Source: Pictodentalium vernedei (Eukaryota > Mollusca > Scaphopoda > Dentaliida > Dentaliidae). Taken from it: 64,000 nt of DNA. Location of the stretch: the NCBI GenBank assembly GCA_031216915.1, contig CM062297.1, positions 538,058,971-538,122,970 of the forward strand, written 5' to 3'. Made by a program: the position numbers and the translations under genes. Under the pieces are notes generated by a model. It saw only the letters and a program-made list of their open reading frames with translations, made no database searches and had not been told where the DNA came from. Positions 12,177 to 23,335 of the stretch are shown here, in pieces (positions within the stretch are counted from its first letter, which is position 1; each line of letters opens with the position of its first letter).

Positions 12177-13550
12177 CTAAAGATTCCCCCAGAAGTATTT
12201 GAGAACAGCAGGGACTGACCACGAAACTGCCCCACCCCCCCCTGCCGTAGTTCACCACAGTTATGAACTTATCTGTGCCGAGGGGTGGGCAAAGAAGAAA
12301 CTAAATAAAAGTTGTAAAACCGATAACTCTTGTAAAACATTCCTAGCCTAACTAGCCTTTTCAGTGAAAATGTGAAAACATAAATTATGAGAAATTTTTG
12401 TACCCCCCCCCCCCCCCCCCCCCCCCCACACACACGCACTCTCTAGAAAAAATCGTATTATTATGCATATTGCATAATAGCAAATACACTGTTCTTGAGT
12501 TTCTAAACCGATGCAAATGGGATTTAAATACTACCCACATGTCACGAAAAAAGCAAGTCGTATCAATCCCACAGCACGCGTAGGCTCTGCCGTAGATTCT
12601 CTTCGTCGACTGCATCTTTTGGTGTTCATAACACTTTAGTCACACAAGATGGTGTGGATATCCCGATACAACAACGTCAACTAAACACATTGAGAGTCCA
12701 TATAGAGACAATTGTTAATTTGCCAGTGTTACCTTAATATAACGGATAGGTGTAGTTTCTTAACTCCAGTGTGTATGCGTTGATTATTAAAGGCATTACA
12801 GGGGCCGTGGGAAGCAGGGATGAAAAACTGGGGTGGGGGGGGGGGGGTGTTTTAAACAAAATTCAGAAGTTTGTTGTACAGAAGAAGCATTTTCCTAGAT
12901 TCTCGGGTCTTTTGTATAGGGGAGGGAGGAGTTGATCATCAGGGCTATTGTTGGTGAGTGATTTGTGGATATGTCTTTTCTGCGATTTTGAAGTACTTTT
13001 AGGGATCCTGTGGAATGGCATATCTCGGGGAACATTTGCAATCAAAAATGGGGGGAGGGGACTTGAGATCCCCACCCACACCCTGTTGACAGTTCCTATG
13101 ACCATGCATTTTTTTCAAGGGAGATTACGCCTTGGCACCGGATTCTCTAATTGGACGCAGACGTGCATGGTGTAAAAGCCACTATGGGCGGGTCTGTGCC
13201 CCATATCAAGTCGCTGCCCGAGTGCTGTTGTGTTCTAATTGTCAAGCCTTGGGACACAGAAAAGTATAGCACTCGGACATTGATATGCGTAGACCATCGA
13301 ATAGAACAGGCCACGCCACACCTTAAGTTTAAATTTCGTCCCCCACCCCCACAGACACGTTTTTGGAAAATATCTCCGCCCATGTAGGGTTGAGGGTAGT
13401 TGGTGGGAGCTGTAACTACTTTCTACACCCCCCCCCCCCACACACACACACACATACACACAAACTCTTCTATGTTATATATACATAACATTTATAGGGT
13501 ATCACTGAAGTAAATCCATGAAACCAAAGTTCCCCACTTGAAAATGTTGC
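11929..13550. other. No gene seen; long homopolymers
   Basis: This contains a 39-nt G run (12138-12176), a 25-nt C run (12403-12427) with (CA)n beside it, a G run at ~12834 and a (CA)n tract at ~13439-13462. No coding region can be supported. Confidence 0.6.
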
Positions 13551-13557
13551 ACTTGGA

Positions 13558-13735
13558 TATGACGTACGACTCGAACGACTCCAAATTCGAGTCATTCGAG
13601 GAGTCACTAGTTCAATCGAGTGACTCTACATATGACTCGAATGACTGCCTCTGCAGGCCCTGCATGCACTGCCTGCCTGCCCCTCAGGTCCTACCTGCCT
13701 GCCTGCCTGCCTGAACGACTCTTCGACTCATTTCA
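13558..13735. repeat. GACTCGAA(C/T)GACT repeat cluster
   Basis: Repeats of gactcgaacgactc and its variants in both orientations (cgagtcattcgaggagtcac, gactcgaatgactgcc). It merges on the right into CCTG/CAGG repeats. The same tcgaacgactc-type words recur near 36872 (gcgaacgactcttcgactc). Confidence 0.65.
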
Positions 13736-13990
13736 GGTTAGGCAGGCAGGCAGGCAGGCAGGGCAGGCAGGCAGGCAGGGCAGGGCAGGGCAGGCCAGGC
13801 CAGGCCAGGCCAGGCCATGCCAGGCCCAGGCCAGGCCAGGCAGCAGGTGGGCCCTGCAGGCAGAACCTCCGGGGCAGACAGAAGGTTAAGCCTGGCCAGA
13901 GGCCAGGCAAGCAGGCAGGACCCGTCGAGGGGGAGCAGGCTGGTAGGTAGGCGGGCGGACAGGCAGGCAGAAAACCTAACATCATGGTTT
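13660..13990. repeat. Inverted CCTG / CAGG minisatellite
   Basis: A run of (CCTG)n at 13668-13712 faces a long (GCAGG/CCAGG)n run at 13739-13860, so the two halves can pair as a hairpin. Degenerate CAGG words continue to ~13970. GC content is far above the surroundings. Confidence 0.85.
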
Positions 13991-14517
13991 TCACACGAAA
14001 GGTGGCTCCCCCAAATTGCGCCCCAAAAGTAGATCCCTTGCTTCTATGGGAATTTAACACTGAACCCCCGAATTGCTCCCTGAAAAATCTCCCAAATAGA
14101 GCCTGATTCATACGACCTATTCTACTAGCATGTTGTTGAGCTGCCAGCTGTTCATCTTTGTTGATTTATTTTCTCCTGGTACTCTAAATTCCATACATAC
14201 ACTGTACATGTAGGCTTTCATGGTTACAATTCACCAATGAACCCTCAAACACCAACTGATATGAGAATGGGTGATGGGTGGACTGGAGTAAGAATATTGA
14301 GAAGTTGACAATTACTCGTCTCTGCTTGGTAGTTCTCATCGAGGACTCTTGACTTTCTCCACATATAAAACTGTCTCCGACACGATATGACCCTGGCTGT
14401 CAAAAAAAGTCGCTAAACCCAAAAACCAATACACAAATAAATATCATTTACCCAACGTAACGTCCAAAATCGGCCAGCGCTATACACGAAAATCACTATT
14501 CAATCTTTTTTTATATT

Positions 14518-14627
14518 TTCATTTTTTTGCTTCCAAAACATAGGTTCTGATCCCCTCATTGGAAGGAGGGCGTCGCGCACGTTCCAATGAGGGGCCATAA
14601 CCTATGTTTTGGAAGCAAAAAATGAAC
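14518..14627. repeat. Foldback MITE, copy A
   Basis: The arms ttgcttccaaaacataggtt..cccctcattgga and tccaatgagggg..aacctatgttttggaagcaa surround an 18-nt loop. A related, more diverged foldback is at 39.24-39.34 kb; both are preceded by acacgaaaatcac. Confidence 0.8.
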
Positions 14628-14649
14628 ATTTTTAGTTATACGATAATTT

Positions 14650-16050
14650 TTTTACGAGTGTCGTTGTTATAGCCCCCATATTATATTGAGATTGATATAT
14701 CCTTGGTGAGTGGTTATATTGAGATGGATATTTTTGTTCTGCATTCTCTGACTGGTCTGGCTCATTTGCACTGAGTGACCTTTGTTTACATCTTTGTTAC
14801 ACTAACATACTGTACATATAGCTGTTGATTGTTTAATTGTTTAAGTAGGTCAATGACCTTGTTTACTTGAACTTTAACAGAATCCCCTAGAAATTGTTAG
14901 AACATTGAAGAATTTTCATCTTCTGGAACATTCTATCTGGTTACTATATAAAGGTTTGTCAACAGAAAAAAAATCATTTTTTTAGAAAGCCATTTCAGAA
15001 AGACTCACTTCAGCTGTTTCCATTGGAGATTATTATTGTTTCAGAACAGTGCATTTATTATAGAGGCAGTGCTTCTTTGTGATTTTGGAAGATTGATTCC
15101 AAAAGAGAGTTTTGAAGAGAATCTATTCGTCTTGGAAAAGAGAATTTATGCTTTCTGTGAAACAGAATAATATCATTTTGTGAAAAGCCAGGATTCTAGT
15201 GGATTATTTGGAAATTACCTGTGGCGCCAATACTTCTTGGATTTTTACTCCATTTGAATTTTGCGGAGCATTTTATTATATATTTTTGGAGACTGCTGAA
15301 ATTTCTAAGTGAAAATTTTATTACAAATCTACGGGATACTGTTTCTGAAGAGACATTCTTGGATTTAATACTACATGTACCAGCTGGTAACTTTCTTCAC
15401 AAGATTCTTCACAACTGGATTACTGGATTCTGTCAAACTGTACTTTGGACTAATCCAATAATTGATAAGTACCACTGTTTTTATTTTCTGTAAACCAATT
15501 AGTGTAAAAGATCTTAGTATCATTTTTTTTATATTAATTTTTTTTAATTAAATTTCAGAATAATTGAATTCATAGTTATTGTTGCTGATTCTCAGATTTC
15601 TTTCTGTTACCAATATCAATAATATTTCCATACCGTAACAGTCGTCTGCTACTAACGTTATATAAAGGGTTATACCACGAGAATTTCTACACAGACCACA
15701 GTGAGCAAGTAAATCGACAGCTACATGTATCTGTAAACTAATTTGGCGTTTGTAGGGGTGGGGGGGGGGGGGGGGGGTGAAAACAAAAATGCTTCTTATA
15801 TTATACAACAAAGATATAAGTCAGTTCACTTAACAGTCCTGGGATATTTTGAAAATGATTTTTATGTGATTTATTGTAATTTTTTGTTGTGGCCATTAAA
15901 ATTTATATCACTTTTATTTTTATTACATGTTTTTGGCTGAGATTTAGAGTTACCCAAGAAAGAAAGAAATACGTAGTTCCTTTGAATGATTCCAATCGGA
16001 ATACTTTCATTGTTACCCCCCAGATTGTAGACAAGGCATGTCCCCCATCT
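14650..16050. other. No gene seen; possible LTR-like promoter
   Basis: A TATA-like ctatataaagg occurs at 14944 in AT-rich sequence, followed by purine-rich text with gaagag motifs. This is compatible with an old LTR or transposon promoter, but I found no paired repeat to prove it. A G run lies at ~15760. The 90-codon open frame at 15221 has no recognisable features. Confidence 0.35.
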
Positions 16051-16059
16051 GGGAACAAT

Positions 16060-17700
16060 ATCTCAAGCGCAAGTGTACAATGGGATTATTAAGGATTATC
16101 TAACAGAAAGAAGCGAGTCTGTTTCTTTCCATAATGAGGTATCTGGCAGTAGAAAGATCACCACAGGTGTACCCCAGGGTTCTATCCTCGGACCCATTTT
16201 ATTTGTACTATATATTAACGACATCAGCAAATCGACTTTGTTAAAAGTCTTGTCGTTCGCAGATGACACAACAGCGCATACAGCTGGCAATAGCGTCGAT
16301 ACTCTTATAGATAACACAAACTCTGAGTTAAATAGCACAAGTGAGTGGTGCTCTGCGAATAAATTGGCCCTAAACGCTTCTAAAACCAAATTAATGTTAT
16401 TCCACCCCCAAAATGATCCGTATAGTGCAATAGGCAAGAGCATATCATTGAATAATACGAATATTACACTAGTGGGTAACCATCAAAAAGAAACGACATT
16501 TAAGTTTCTTGGTATTCATATGGATGAAAATCTCAAATTCAAGCAACACATCTCCACCGTATGCTTGAAAATAGCCAGGGCTACTTTTGCCATAAATCGG
16601 GCTAAAAAATTCCTTCCCCGAGTAGCTCTACGATTATTGTACTTCTCTCTGATCCAAAGTCATTTAATTTATGGGATACAAGTTTGGGGACACGCTGCAG
16701 CCACAAATAGGATCCTTGGTCTGCAAAAAAAGCTATTCGAGCGATAACGAAACGATCTTAAGCTGTGGTATACTAAAATTCAGAGACCTTTATACACTAC
16801 ACAGTCTCCTGTTCATGCATGATTGGTTTAATAATAAACTACCCGAGTCCTTCGATAACACATTTGAAATTTATACAAACCCATCTGGCATGAATACTAC
16901 TAGACAGTCTGGCAATATACGCACACGAAAACCCAAAACTTGCTTCTCGGCCGAACTCCCGTTCCATTCTTTCCCACGGATTTGGAAGGACACTGAACCA
17001 TCAGTCCAGCGTCTCAATAGATGCCAATTTAAGAAGGCGATAATAGACAAGGCTCTAAATTCATACCATTCAGATGTTTCTTGTAATAACCCTCCTTGCC
17101 CCGACTGTACTTCCATTTTGCCTGGATCTCCACATCAGATTTCAACACTCCAGAATCTAGGCTTTGATGATTAGACCATTAAATTGTTGAGCAATTTCTG
17201 TAATGCAATTTCTGCAATACTTTGGCCCCTTACCTAGCGCAATAGTCGTGTCTGGCCTGCACTGTTCGCAAAGATCGCACTGTGTGGGTATTATTCGCTT
17301 CTGTTCTTGCCTCCGGAACAGGGCCCATGGTTTATCACTGGAATAAGCTCATTTAGTCATTCCACTGAGTGCCATGTCATTGTCCCTGGGGCTAGAATTG
17401 AAAGTCAAAGGACTGATAAGAAAAGTGTTTCTTGTGAAAACAGTGTTCTGTTTGCGATGGTTGGGGGTTAGATAATTGTGTATTACAAGTTCCCCTAATG
17501 AATCCCGTAAGGATGCAAATTGTTTACAATTTTGATGTCAGGACTAATTATCTTTTAATATGGGAATGGCAGGAAGACAGCCCCTAGGGCTATGCTGTTT
17601 CCATGCAGTTTTACATTTATTTCTGTACATTTCTGCAAGTTGTTTATTATACTTCATGTAAACGTATACTGCAAAATAAATTTCATTTCATTTCATTTCA
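16060..17700 (+). pseudogene. 5'-truncated non-LTR retrotransposon (reverse transcriptase, 3' UTR, tail)
   Basis: The first part (16073-16747) encodes the palm of a LINE reverse transcriptase. It shows TTGVPQGSILGPILFVLYIN, catalytic SFADD and, further on, FKFLGIHMDENLKF. At a seven-A run (~16724) the frame shifts, and a second shift follows. The C-terminal part continues from ~16744 to a stop at 17172-17174 and has a Cys-rich end, CNNPPCPDC. A ~520-bp 3' UTR follows, ending in AAATAAA and an (ATTTC)n tail at ~17680-17700, typical of a LINE 3' end. Endonuclease and N-terminal regions are missing. The clade is probably CR1/Jockey-like, from RT spacing only. Non-functional. Confidence 0.88.
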
Positions 17701-17704
17701 TGGG

Positions 17705-18352
17705 ATGCGTGATCCGATATCGCCAAAACTGATCCAGTACCGCCGCAATCAGGTCACCTAAAGGTGTGCATTATTTTGTCACTTTCATGTACAATATCGG
17801 TTTAAAACTTGTTTGCATTTTTCAAGGAGACAATTGTCTTCACACCCACGTATATATTTAATAGGAAAATACATAGATTGAATTGGCGGCGGTCAATTTT
17901 GGAAAGATGATCTGATACCGCCGTAAAAACTGTATTAAAAACTCAGGGTTTTTGGTACACATGTGAACAAAAAACACTAAAGACTGTAGCCATTGTAGGG
18001 AAACCATGAAAAGTTGGGAAAAGTTGGTAATTTTGGCATAATTTGTTGGGTCTGCTATTCTTCAGGTTTAACATGTATATTTGTCAAATACTACGTATAT
18101 TTTTCACAAAGAATGATTATGTGGTCATGTTTCCGGATTCGTGCAACTGATTGGAAAAATTGCTTCGTTCGTTGAGCTTTGTTTGCAGCAATAAATATCA
18201 GATTTTAAATATCGACTGCAAACAAAGCTCAAAAGTTGAGCTAGCCTACATGGGCCTTGGCACAACTAATTTTTTTGTACATGGGGCCGGATCGTCTTGG
18301 GAAGGTTCGTCTTGGGTGTGGAAACGGCCGAGACCCGATCATCTTTGGGGTC
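17705..18352. repeat. Dispersed repeats flanking the large transposon
   Basis: The 17.94-18.18 kb part is an inverted relative of 10.39-10.67 kb. The last 110 bp (ggccggatcgtcttggg, aaacggccgagacccgatc) resemble the sequence just right of the 8.9-kb element (ggccgaatcgcgcgagg), as if the transposon had landed inside an older repeat. Confidence 0.5.
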
Positions 18353-18360
18353 GGATCGAC
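18353..18360. repeat. Left target-site duplication (GGATCGAC)
   Basis: Identical to the 8 bp at 27285-27292 on the far side of the element. It abuts the terminal CACAGG directly. Confidence 0.88.
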
Positions 18361-18702
18361 CACAGGCACCCGATGTATTATTGGATTTTATCAATTTTAA
18401 TAAAATATATATAATATTATCAATACTAAAAAAAGTAAAGGTATGACACTTCCCAGATCAAAATTTTCAACAATCTCTCAAATAGCGAATACCTCGTCGA
18501 TCTCGCTCAAATAAACAACAAAATGTCGTGTAATTCGCGGAGCAACTCAGATTTCGAGCCCAAGATTGACGAAATTGAACTTTTATTCGCATTTATTTCA
18601 CTTTTTATCGACTGAAACAACGGAGACGTCTATCCACGACCGTTCAATTGCGGTACACAAGCAAATTGAAGCAATGAATGCAACGCCGCATGTTCATTGG
18701 TC
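18361..18702 (+). repeat. Left terminal inverted repeat
   Basis: 342 bp, matched by the reverse complement of 26943-27284. Contains AAAATATATATAATATT, tcgtcgatctcgctcaaat and cgagcccaagattgacg. The match ends sharply after catgttcattggtc. Confidence 0.9.
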
Positions 18703-20020
18703 GTCTACTTAGTTTACTTACAGCCACAACTGCGGGAAATTCAAAAGTCTGTTTTTGTTTCACTCAATACAACACAAGACGACACAACAACATAACTTCA
18801 ATCAAAATATTTTATTCGATCGAAAAACAATGTCAAAACCCATAATGATGATGTCATGGTAACATAACATACGCAGTTATTTAAAATTAACATTACCAGT
18901 CATGCTTTTGATATTTTAATTTGGGTGTTGTGGGGATGGGAGGGTAGGGGAGGGCATGGTCGTGTGTCATCCACATGCAAACTACAAAAAATCCTCAATC
19001 GAATCCGATAGACAGAATCAGAAATTCACTTAGTTTCTATTGACATAGTTACCATCACCATAAATAAATGTAGTTTACATGGGAAGTGAAAATATGGAGG
19101 GAGGGGGGGGGGGGGGGGGGGCAAGGAGTGTTCTCCTTCACCCTTCCCACCCCAAACACAGGCACTGATATTTCTAAAAAAACTTGTGGAAAGAGATTAT
19201 CAGAAACCAGAACAAAGTGGGCAGATCATAATGCCGGATAATCACAACAGAATTTTAGTAACATTTTTCCTTTGTTGATTATTGTATTATTTGACATAAT
19301 TCTCTTGCAATGAGATCAAGGACTGGAATTATCAACACAGGAGAATGGGATCAAAAGTTACTTGTAGTTATCCTACAACTTATTTCAGCTGATACTGTAT
19401 GTGCATGTTAGAGTGGTGGATCTAGTTGGCGGGGGGGGGGGGGGCATCTTTTTCCAAAGGTATGTTATCTCGGGACATAATTATGGCCTGTGGTTATCTG
19501 TGCCAAACAGCAATTGATGGTGGACACTTTACCCTTGCCCAAGAATTAAGCAAACGGCATTCTTTGACATATTGGAAAATAAATTTCCCTAGGGAGGCCC
19601 TAAGATCCTCATGAAAGTGGGCCCAGAGAGAGGAAATTAGGGTACCAAGGCTTATTCTATGATGGGCCACCTTTCCAAAGTGCCAGGATATTCATGGTGA
19701 TGCTGAAATCACAAGCAATGATGGGGGGGGGGGGGGGGGTTATTCAGGTGACAGTGGCCTCTTCAACTTCACAAGTAAATCTTCAGTCTCTTTACAAATC
19801 TGACCCTAAGTTCATGTATTGTTTTTATAAATGCCTCTGAAAATAAAGTAAAAACCAAGAGAAAAACTTACGATAAATTTTGTCAAGACTGATATAATGA
19901 AACTTGATTAAATTTAATTTTTTATCCCCTGCACATGATAAAATTATTTAATTGGTCCAGTGCTGTGTTTTTCAATTTCAAATGAGGTTTTGGGACATGA
20001 CATTTTTTTTCTCTGAAAAA
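18703..20020. other. Transposon interior, no gene seen
   Basis: G runs at ~19104, 19431 and 19722 and AT-rich text. No long open frame and no trace of a transposase in any frame I read. Confidence 0.55.
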
Positions 20021-20027
20021 GTTCACT

Positions 20028-20302
20028 CGAACAATTACAGTACGTGGAGAGTGTATTATCACTAAATCACCCGCAGAGTGGAGATTACACCCAAGCAATA
20101 ATTGCAAATTTGTTGCAAAGCATAGCCAGCACAAGCAAAGTTTCAGCCAATGGACCTCCGGGTTAAACCCGGAGGTCTATTGGCTAAAACATTGCTTGTG
20201 TTTTTTGTCAATATGTACAAAATTTGAAAGTTGTAGCTTGAGTGACAACTCCACTCTGCAGGTGATTTAGTTACAATGCACTCTCCATGTACTGTATGTG
20301 GT
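20028..20302. repeat. Foldback MITE centred on CCGGGTTAAACCCGG
   Basis: Left arm words (gtacgtggagagtg, actaaatcacc, gcagagtgga, acaagcaa, ccaatggacctccgggtt) reappear inverted in order on the right. The central part has another copy at 40.65-40.73 kb (caatttttcagctaatggac, aaacattgctttgcttg). A dispersed, non-autonomous element. Confidence 0.82.
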
Positions 20303-20329
20303 TTTTTCTGTAAATATTTATTATTTCAA

Positions 20330-20410
20330 ATAGTTTCTTTTCATTTATTGGAGAGTGTCCATTGGCACTGTCCAATAATGGAAAATAGAATATTTCATTC
20401 GAATACACTT
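20330..20410. repeat. Short inverted repeat
   Basis: Left arm catttattggagagtg and right arm cactgtccaataatgg, with an imperfect extension outward. A sister hairpin with the same ttattggagag word lies at 20658-20713. Confidence 0.55.
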
Positions 20411-20449
20411 TCTATTATTTCCAAAAAATAGCAACACCTTACAGGGATT

Positions 20450-20603
20450 GCAAAGCCACTATAGTGACTTTCAGCACTTTTCAGTAAGGCCATGAGCAAG
20501 TGGCTTCCAGCACTCAGCCAGTTGACTGATTGAGTGCAAGAAGCCACTATCAGGGCTCTACTGAAAAGTACTGAAGGCCTCTTTTGTGGCTTTATAATGT
20601 TTG
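20450..20603. repeat. Imperfect palindrome
   Basis: The arms gcaaagccactat.. and ..tgtggctttat surround a centre of cactcagccagttgactgattgagtg. Inner words (gtggcttcca, gaagccactat and cttttcagtaaggcc, ggcctt-type complements) pair in order. Confidence 0.7.
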
Positions 20604-20657
20604 CACTAATTTGTTTCTGTCTCAGCAGAAGAAAAATTTATTAACATGAAAATATTT

Positions 20658-20713
20658 TGTTACAATTTATTGGAGAGCACCAACAGTCATTTTCTAATAA
20701 ATTGCAACAAAAC
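20658..20713. repeat. Short inverted repeat
   Basis: The arms tgttacaatttattgga.. and ..ctaataaattgcaaca bracket ~20 nt. Possibly related to the hairpin at 20330-20410. Confidence 0.55.
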
Positions 20714-20759
20714 ATTTATTTATGAGCAATTTCATGCTAAACTAAGGCTTCTTTTGCTG

Positions 20760-22540
20760 GTAGTGTGATTGACATCTTTGAAAGGGGTGGGCAGTTTTAT
20801 GGGCCATTTTTTCAGATACCTATTGCAGTGTTTAAGGAATGAGGTTTGCATGCCAAAAGTCTCCAAAGCAACAACAATGTGGACAAAAAACTCAAGGCAA
20901 AAAACCCTGACATACTTTTTTCATAAATTATAAAAGGGAAATTGGAAACAGCTGGTTGCAGCATGAGATAATTTTTACATTTCACAACATTTATTGGGAA
21001 GCTCTTTCCGAGAGTTATCCCAAAAATGATGTGAAGGTTGGAATTAATTATTATCACTAAAGAGAGAAAAACCCAAGAGATATTTTCAGCCTACAATTTA
21101 CTTCTAACAGAAACAAATAAATTGATCTTTTGTCAATTTGTCATGGGGATTTTTTGGTTTATAGAAGTTTTGGTGCTGTGAGACATTTTTTCCATTGCCC
21201 CCCACCCCCTCCCCTTTTTCAAGTGGACTTTTGACAGAAATGTAAAGTTTATAGAGTGCTGCCATTACCCTTTTCAAGAGAGAGAGGGATAACTCTTTCC
21301 ACACTTTTCCCGAATAAATGAAGAATTCCATTATTTGCTTTCAAATCAGGGCTTATGACCAATATTGGAAAGAACTTGATGAGCTCCTTCTAAAGAGGGA
21401 CAATAAGAACTGTTTTCTGAAACAAAAACTGAAAATATATTAAAGTTTGAATGATGAATAGCACATGTTGCATTTTTAAGTCAATTTTATTATTTCATGT
21501 TTTTCTGACTGTATTCTACAAGCACCATTGATTGGGAGGGGCCCAAGAAACAAACACATTTTGGTCAAAACTGTTGAAACTTTTGAAGAAATCTTTGAAA
21601 TATAGGCCGACACCAGTAATTATAATGCTTATGTAATCTATTCACACCAATGACAATTAATCCACATCAAAGACATTTCATTCCACACCAGACTAAAAGG
21701 ACTCCACTCTACATGTACAGCAACTTACAAAACTAGTTGCAAATGCAAACATGTGGAATTCCTTGTATGAAATATCTTTCTGATATGGTTCCTCTTCATT
21801 AATACCACCATTCCCTGACAGTTAAGTCTCAGAAAGCTCTTACTTATTACTTACCAAGATTTCGTGTCATAATCTGGTATTTAAGAGAAAGAGAGATCAT
21901 TCGCAATAGCTTATAATTATTTTAAGTGGCAGCCAGAAAATGTTCATGAACATACAAGTATTGGAAAAAATGTCCATGGAATCATATAATCACAAATTAA
22001 AGCAGCGGGAAAAATGAACTGAACACTTTAAACAGTGTTTTCATTCAAATTAATATGAACAACTTGTAATATTTGTGTAAAGCTTTCCAAGAAAGGATTT
22101 TAGGTATGGATAGGTTAGGACTACAGATTAAAAAGATTCAATCCCCACACAGCAAAACTCTCCGCTGGTATATCCCCCTCCCGTATACAAACTATAGGAT
22201 GAGTATGAAACTTTTGATTTTTCTTTTGTTATGCAGCATGCAAACTGAACATTTTGAAACAGAAACACTGGAAGTAAGATGCTGGATAGATAACCACATT
22301 AAAAATTTTAATCTTATTTTTTCCTTATTACAAATATTATTTGAACCGTGACATCATTTCTTTGGAAGCTCTCTTCAAGAGCTTCCCAGGAAAGGCTGTC
22401 AAGGATTTTAATTATGAACAAGGGAAAAATGTAATGGAAATTTTCTCGTGGTTAATAAGCTTAAAAGTTGCTTGGTCTTTTTTGAAGAGCAATAATTAGT
22501 TAGTGGGTGGAAATACTACACCTCCCCCCAATTTCCACCA
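20760..22540. other. Transposon interior, no gene seen
   Basis: AT-rich sequence with short open frames (81 codons or fewer on the minus strand, 92 on the plus strand at 22073-22351). None carries a recognisable motif. Confidence 0.5.
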
Positions 22541-22549
22541 CACATACAT

Positions 22550-22760
22550 ACATTTATTTATTGGTGTTTAAGGTCACATATTTCTGCACAATGGCTAATC
22601 ATGACCTCGACAGTTTTACGGGTGGAGGAAGCCGGAGTACCCGGAGAGAACCACGAGCAACTGTCAGTTCCCCAACATACTAACTCCACACAAGAAGGGG
22701 TTGTCTTCCCACTAGACCATTTCCCCTCAGACCAACTACATACTGTTATTGATTAAGGGT
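22550..22760 (+). repeat. SINE-like dispersed repeat
   Basis: Starts tttattggtgtttaaggtca, then caatggctaatcatgacc, like the starts of the 6.65-kb and 53.34-kb repeats. It then diverges into ggaggaagccggagtacccg and agagaaccacgagcaactg. Its Cys-rich-looking translation is spurious. Confidence 0.65.
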
Positions 22761-22872
22761 TGACTAAGGATATTTAAGAAAACATTTATTTACTGATAAG
22801 CACTTTGATAAAAAAATATTTATATGCATAACAAAAAATATTGGTTTATAACATTTCAGTTTATAAAATACA

Positions 22873-23137
22873 TGTATCAACAAGCCAGAAAATAAGCAGA
22901 CTATCATCTGAAAAATGAGGTTCCCAGCGGTGAATTTGGTGATGCTACCCTGCACAGCAGGGTAGCATCACTAAATTTACCCTCTGTGAACCTCAATCTG
23001 AATTAAGGTCTCAAACATAAACAGAAAGAGGTACCCAGAGGATAAACTGACCCACTGTATGGAATAGCATCAGCACATTCCCCCTCTGGGGACCCCATTC
23101 TACAACTGACAGACTGCTTATTTTCCGGCTTGAATAT
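22873..23137. repeat. Two-step palindrome
   Basis: The inner hairpin (22913-22998) is centred on ccctgcacagcaggg with arms gaggttcccagcgg.. and ..ccctctgtgaacctc. The outer arms acaagccagaaaataagcag (22880-22900) and ctgcttattttccggcttg (23113-23131) are separated from the inner hairpin by ~110 bp on the right only. A foldback later split by an insertion would explain this. Confidence 0.7.
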
Positions 23138-23335
23138 CGATAACAATGAATACATTTATAAATATTTATAAATATATCAAATTATTGATATAGAGTTATT
23201 TTAAAAGTAGAACGCATGAGTTGGTCTAAGAGGAATTAGTCTTTTGGGAATTGGTCTAGTGGGAATGAACCAAGCAGGTTGAAAACAGGTGCACCATCGA
23301 CGTGCAGTAGGCCTTACTACACAGCGTCACTGTGC

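Noticed and set aside
14860..15500. Solo LTR with TATA box at 14944
   Set aside because: No TG..CA boundaries, target duplication or second copy could be found in the window.
16096..16443. 115-codon minus-strand open frame
   Set aside because: Antisense shadow of the LINE reverse transcriptase at 16.06-17.2 kb.
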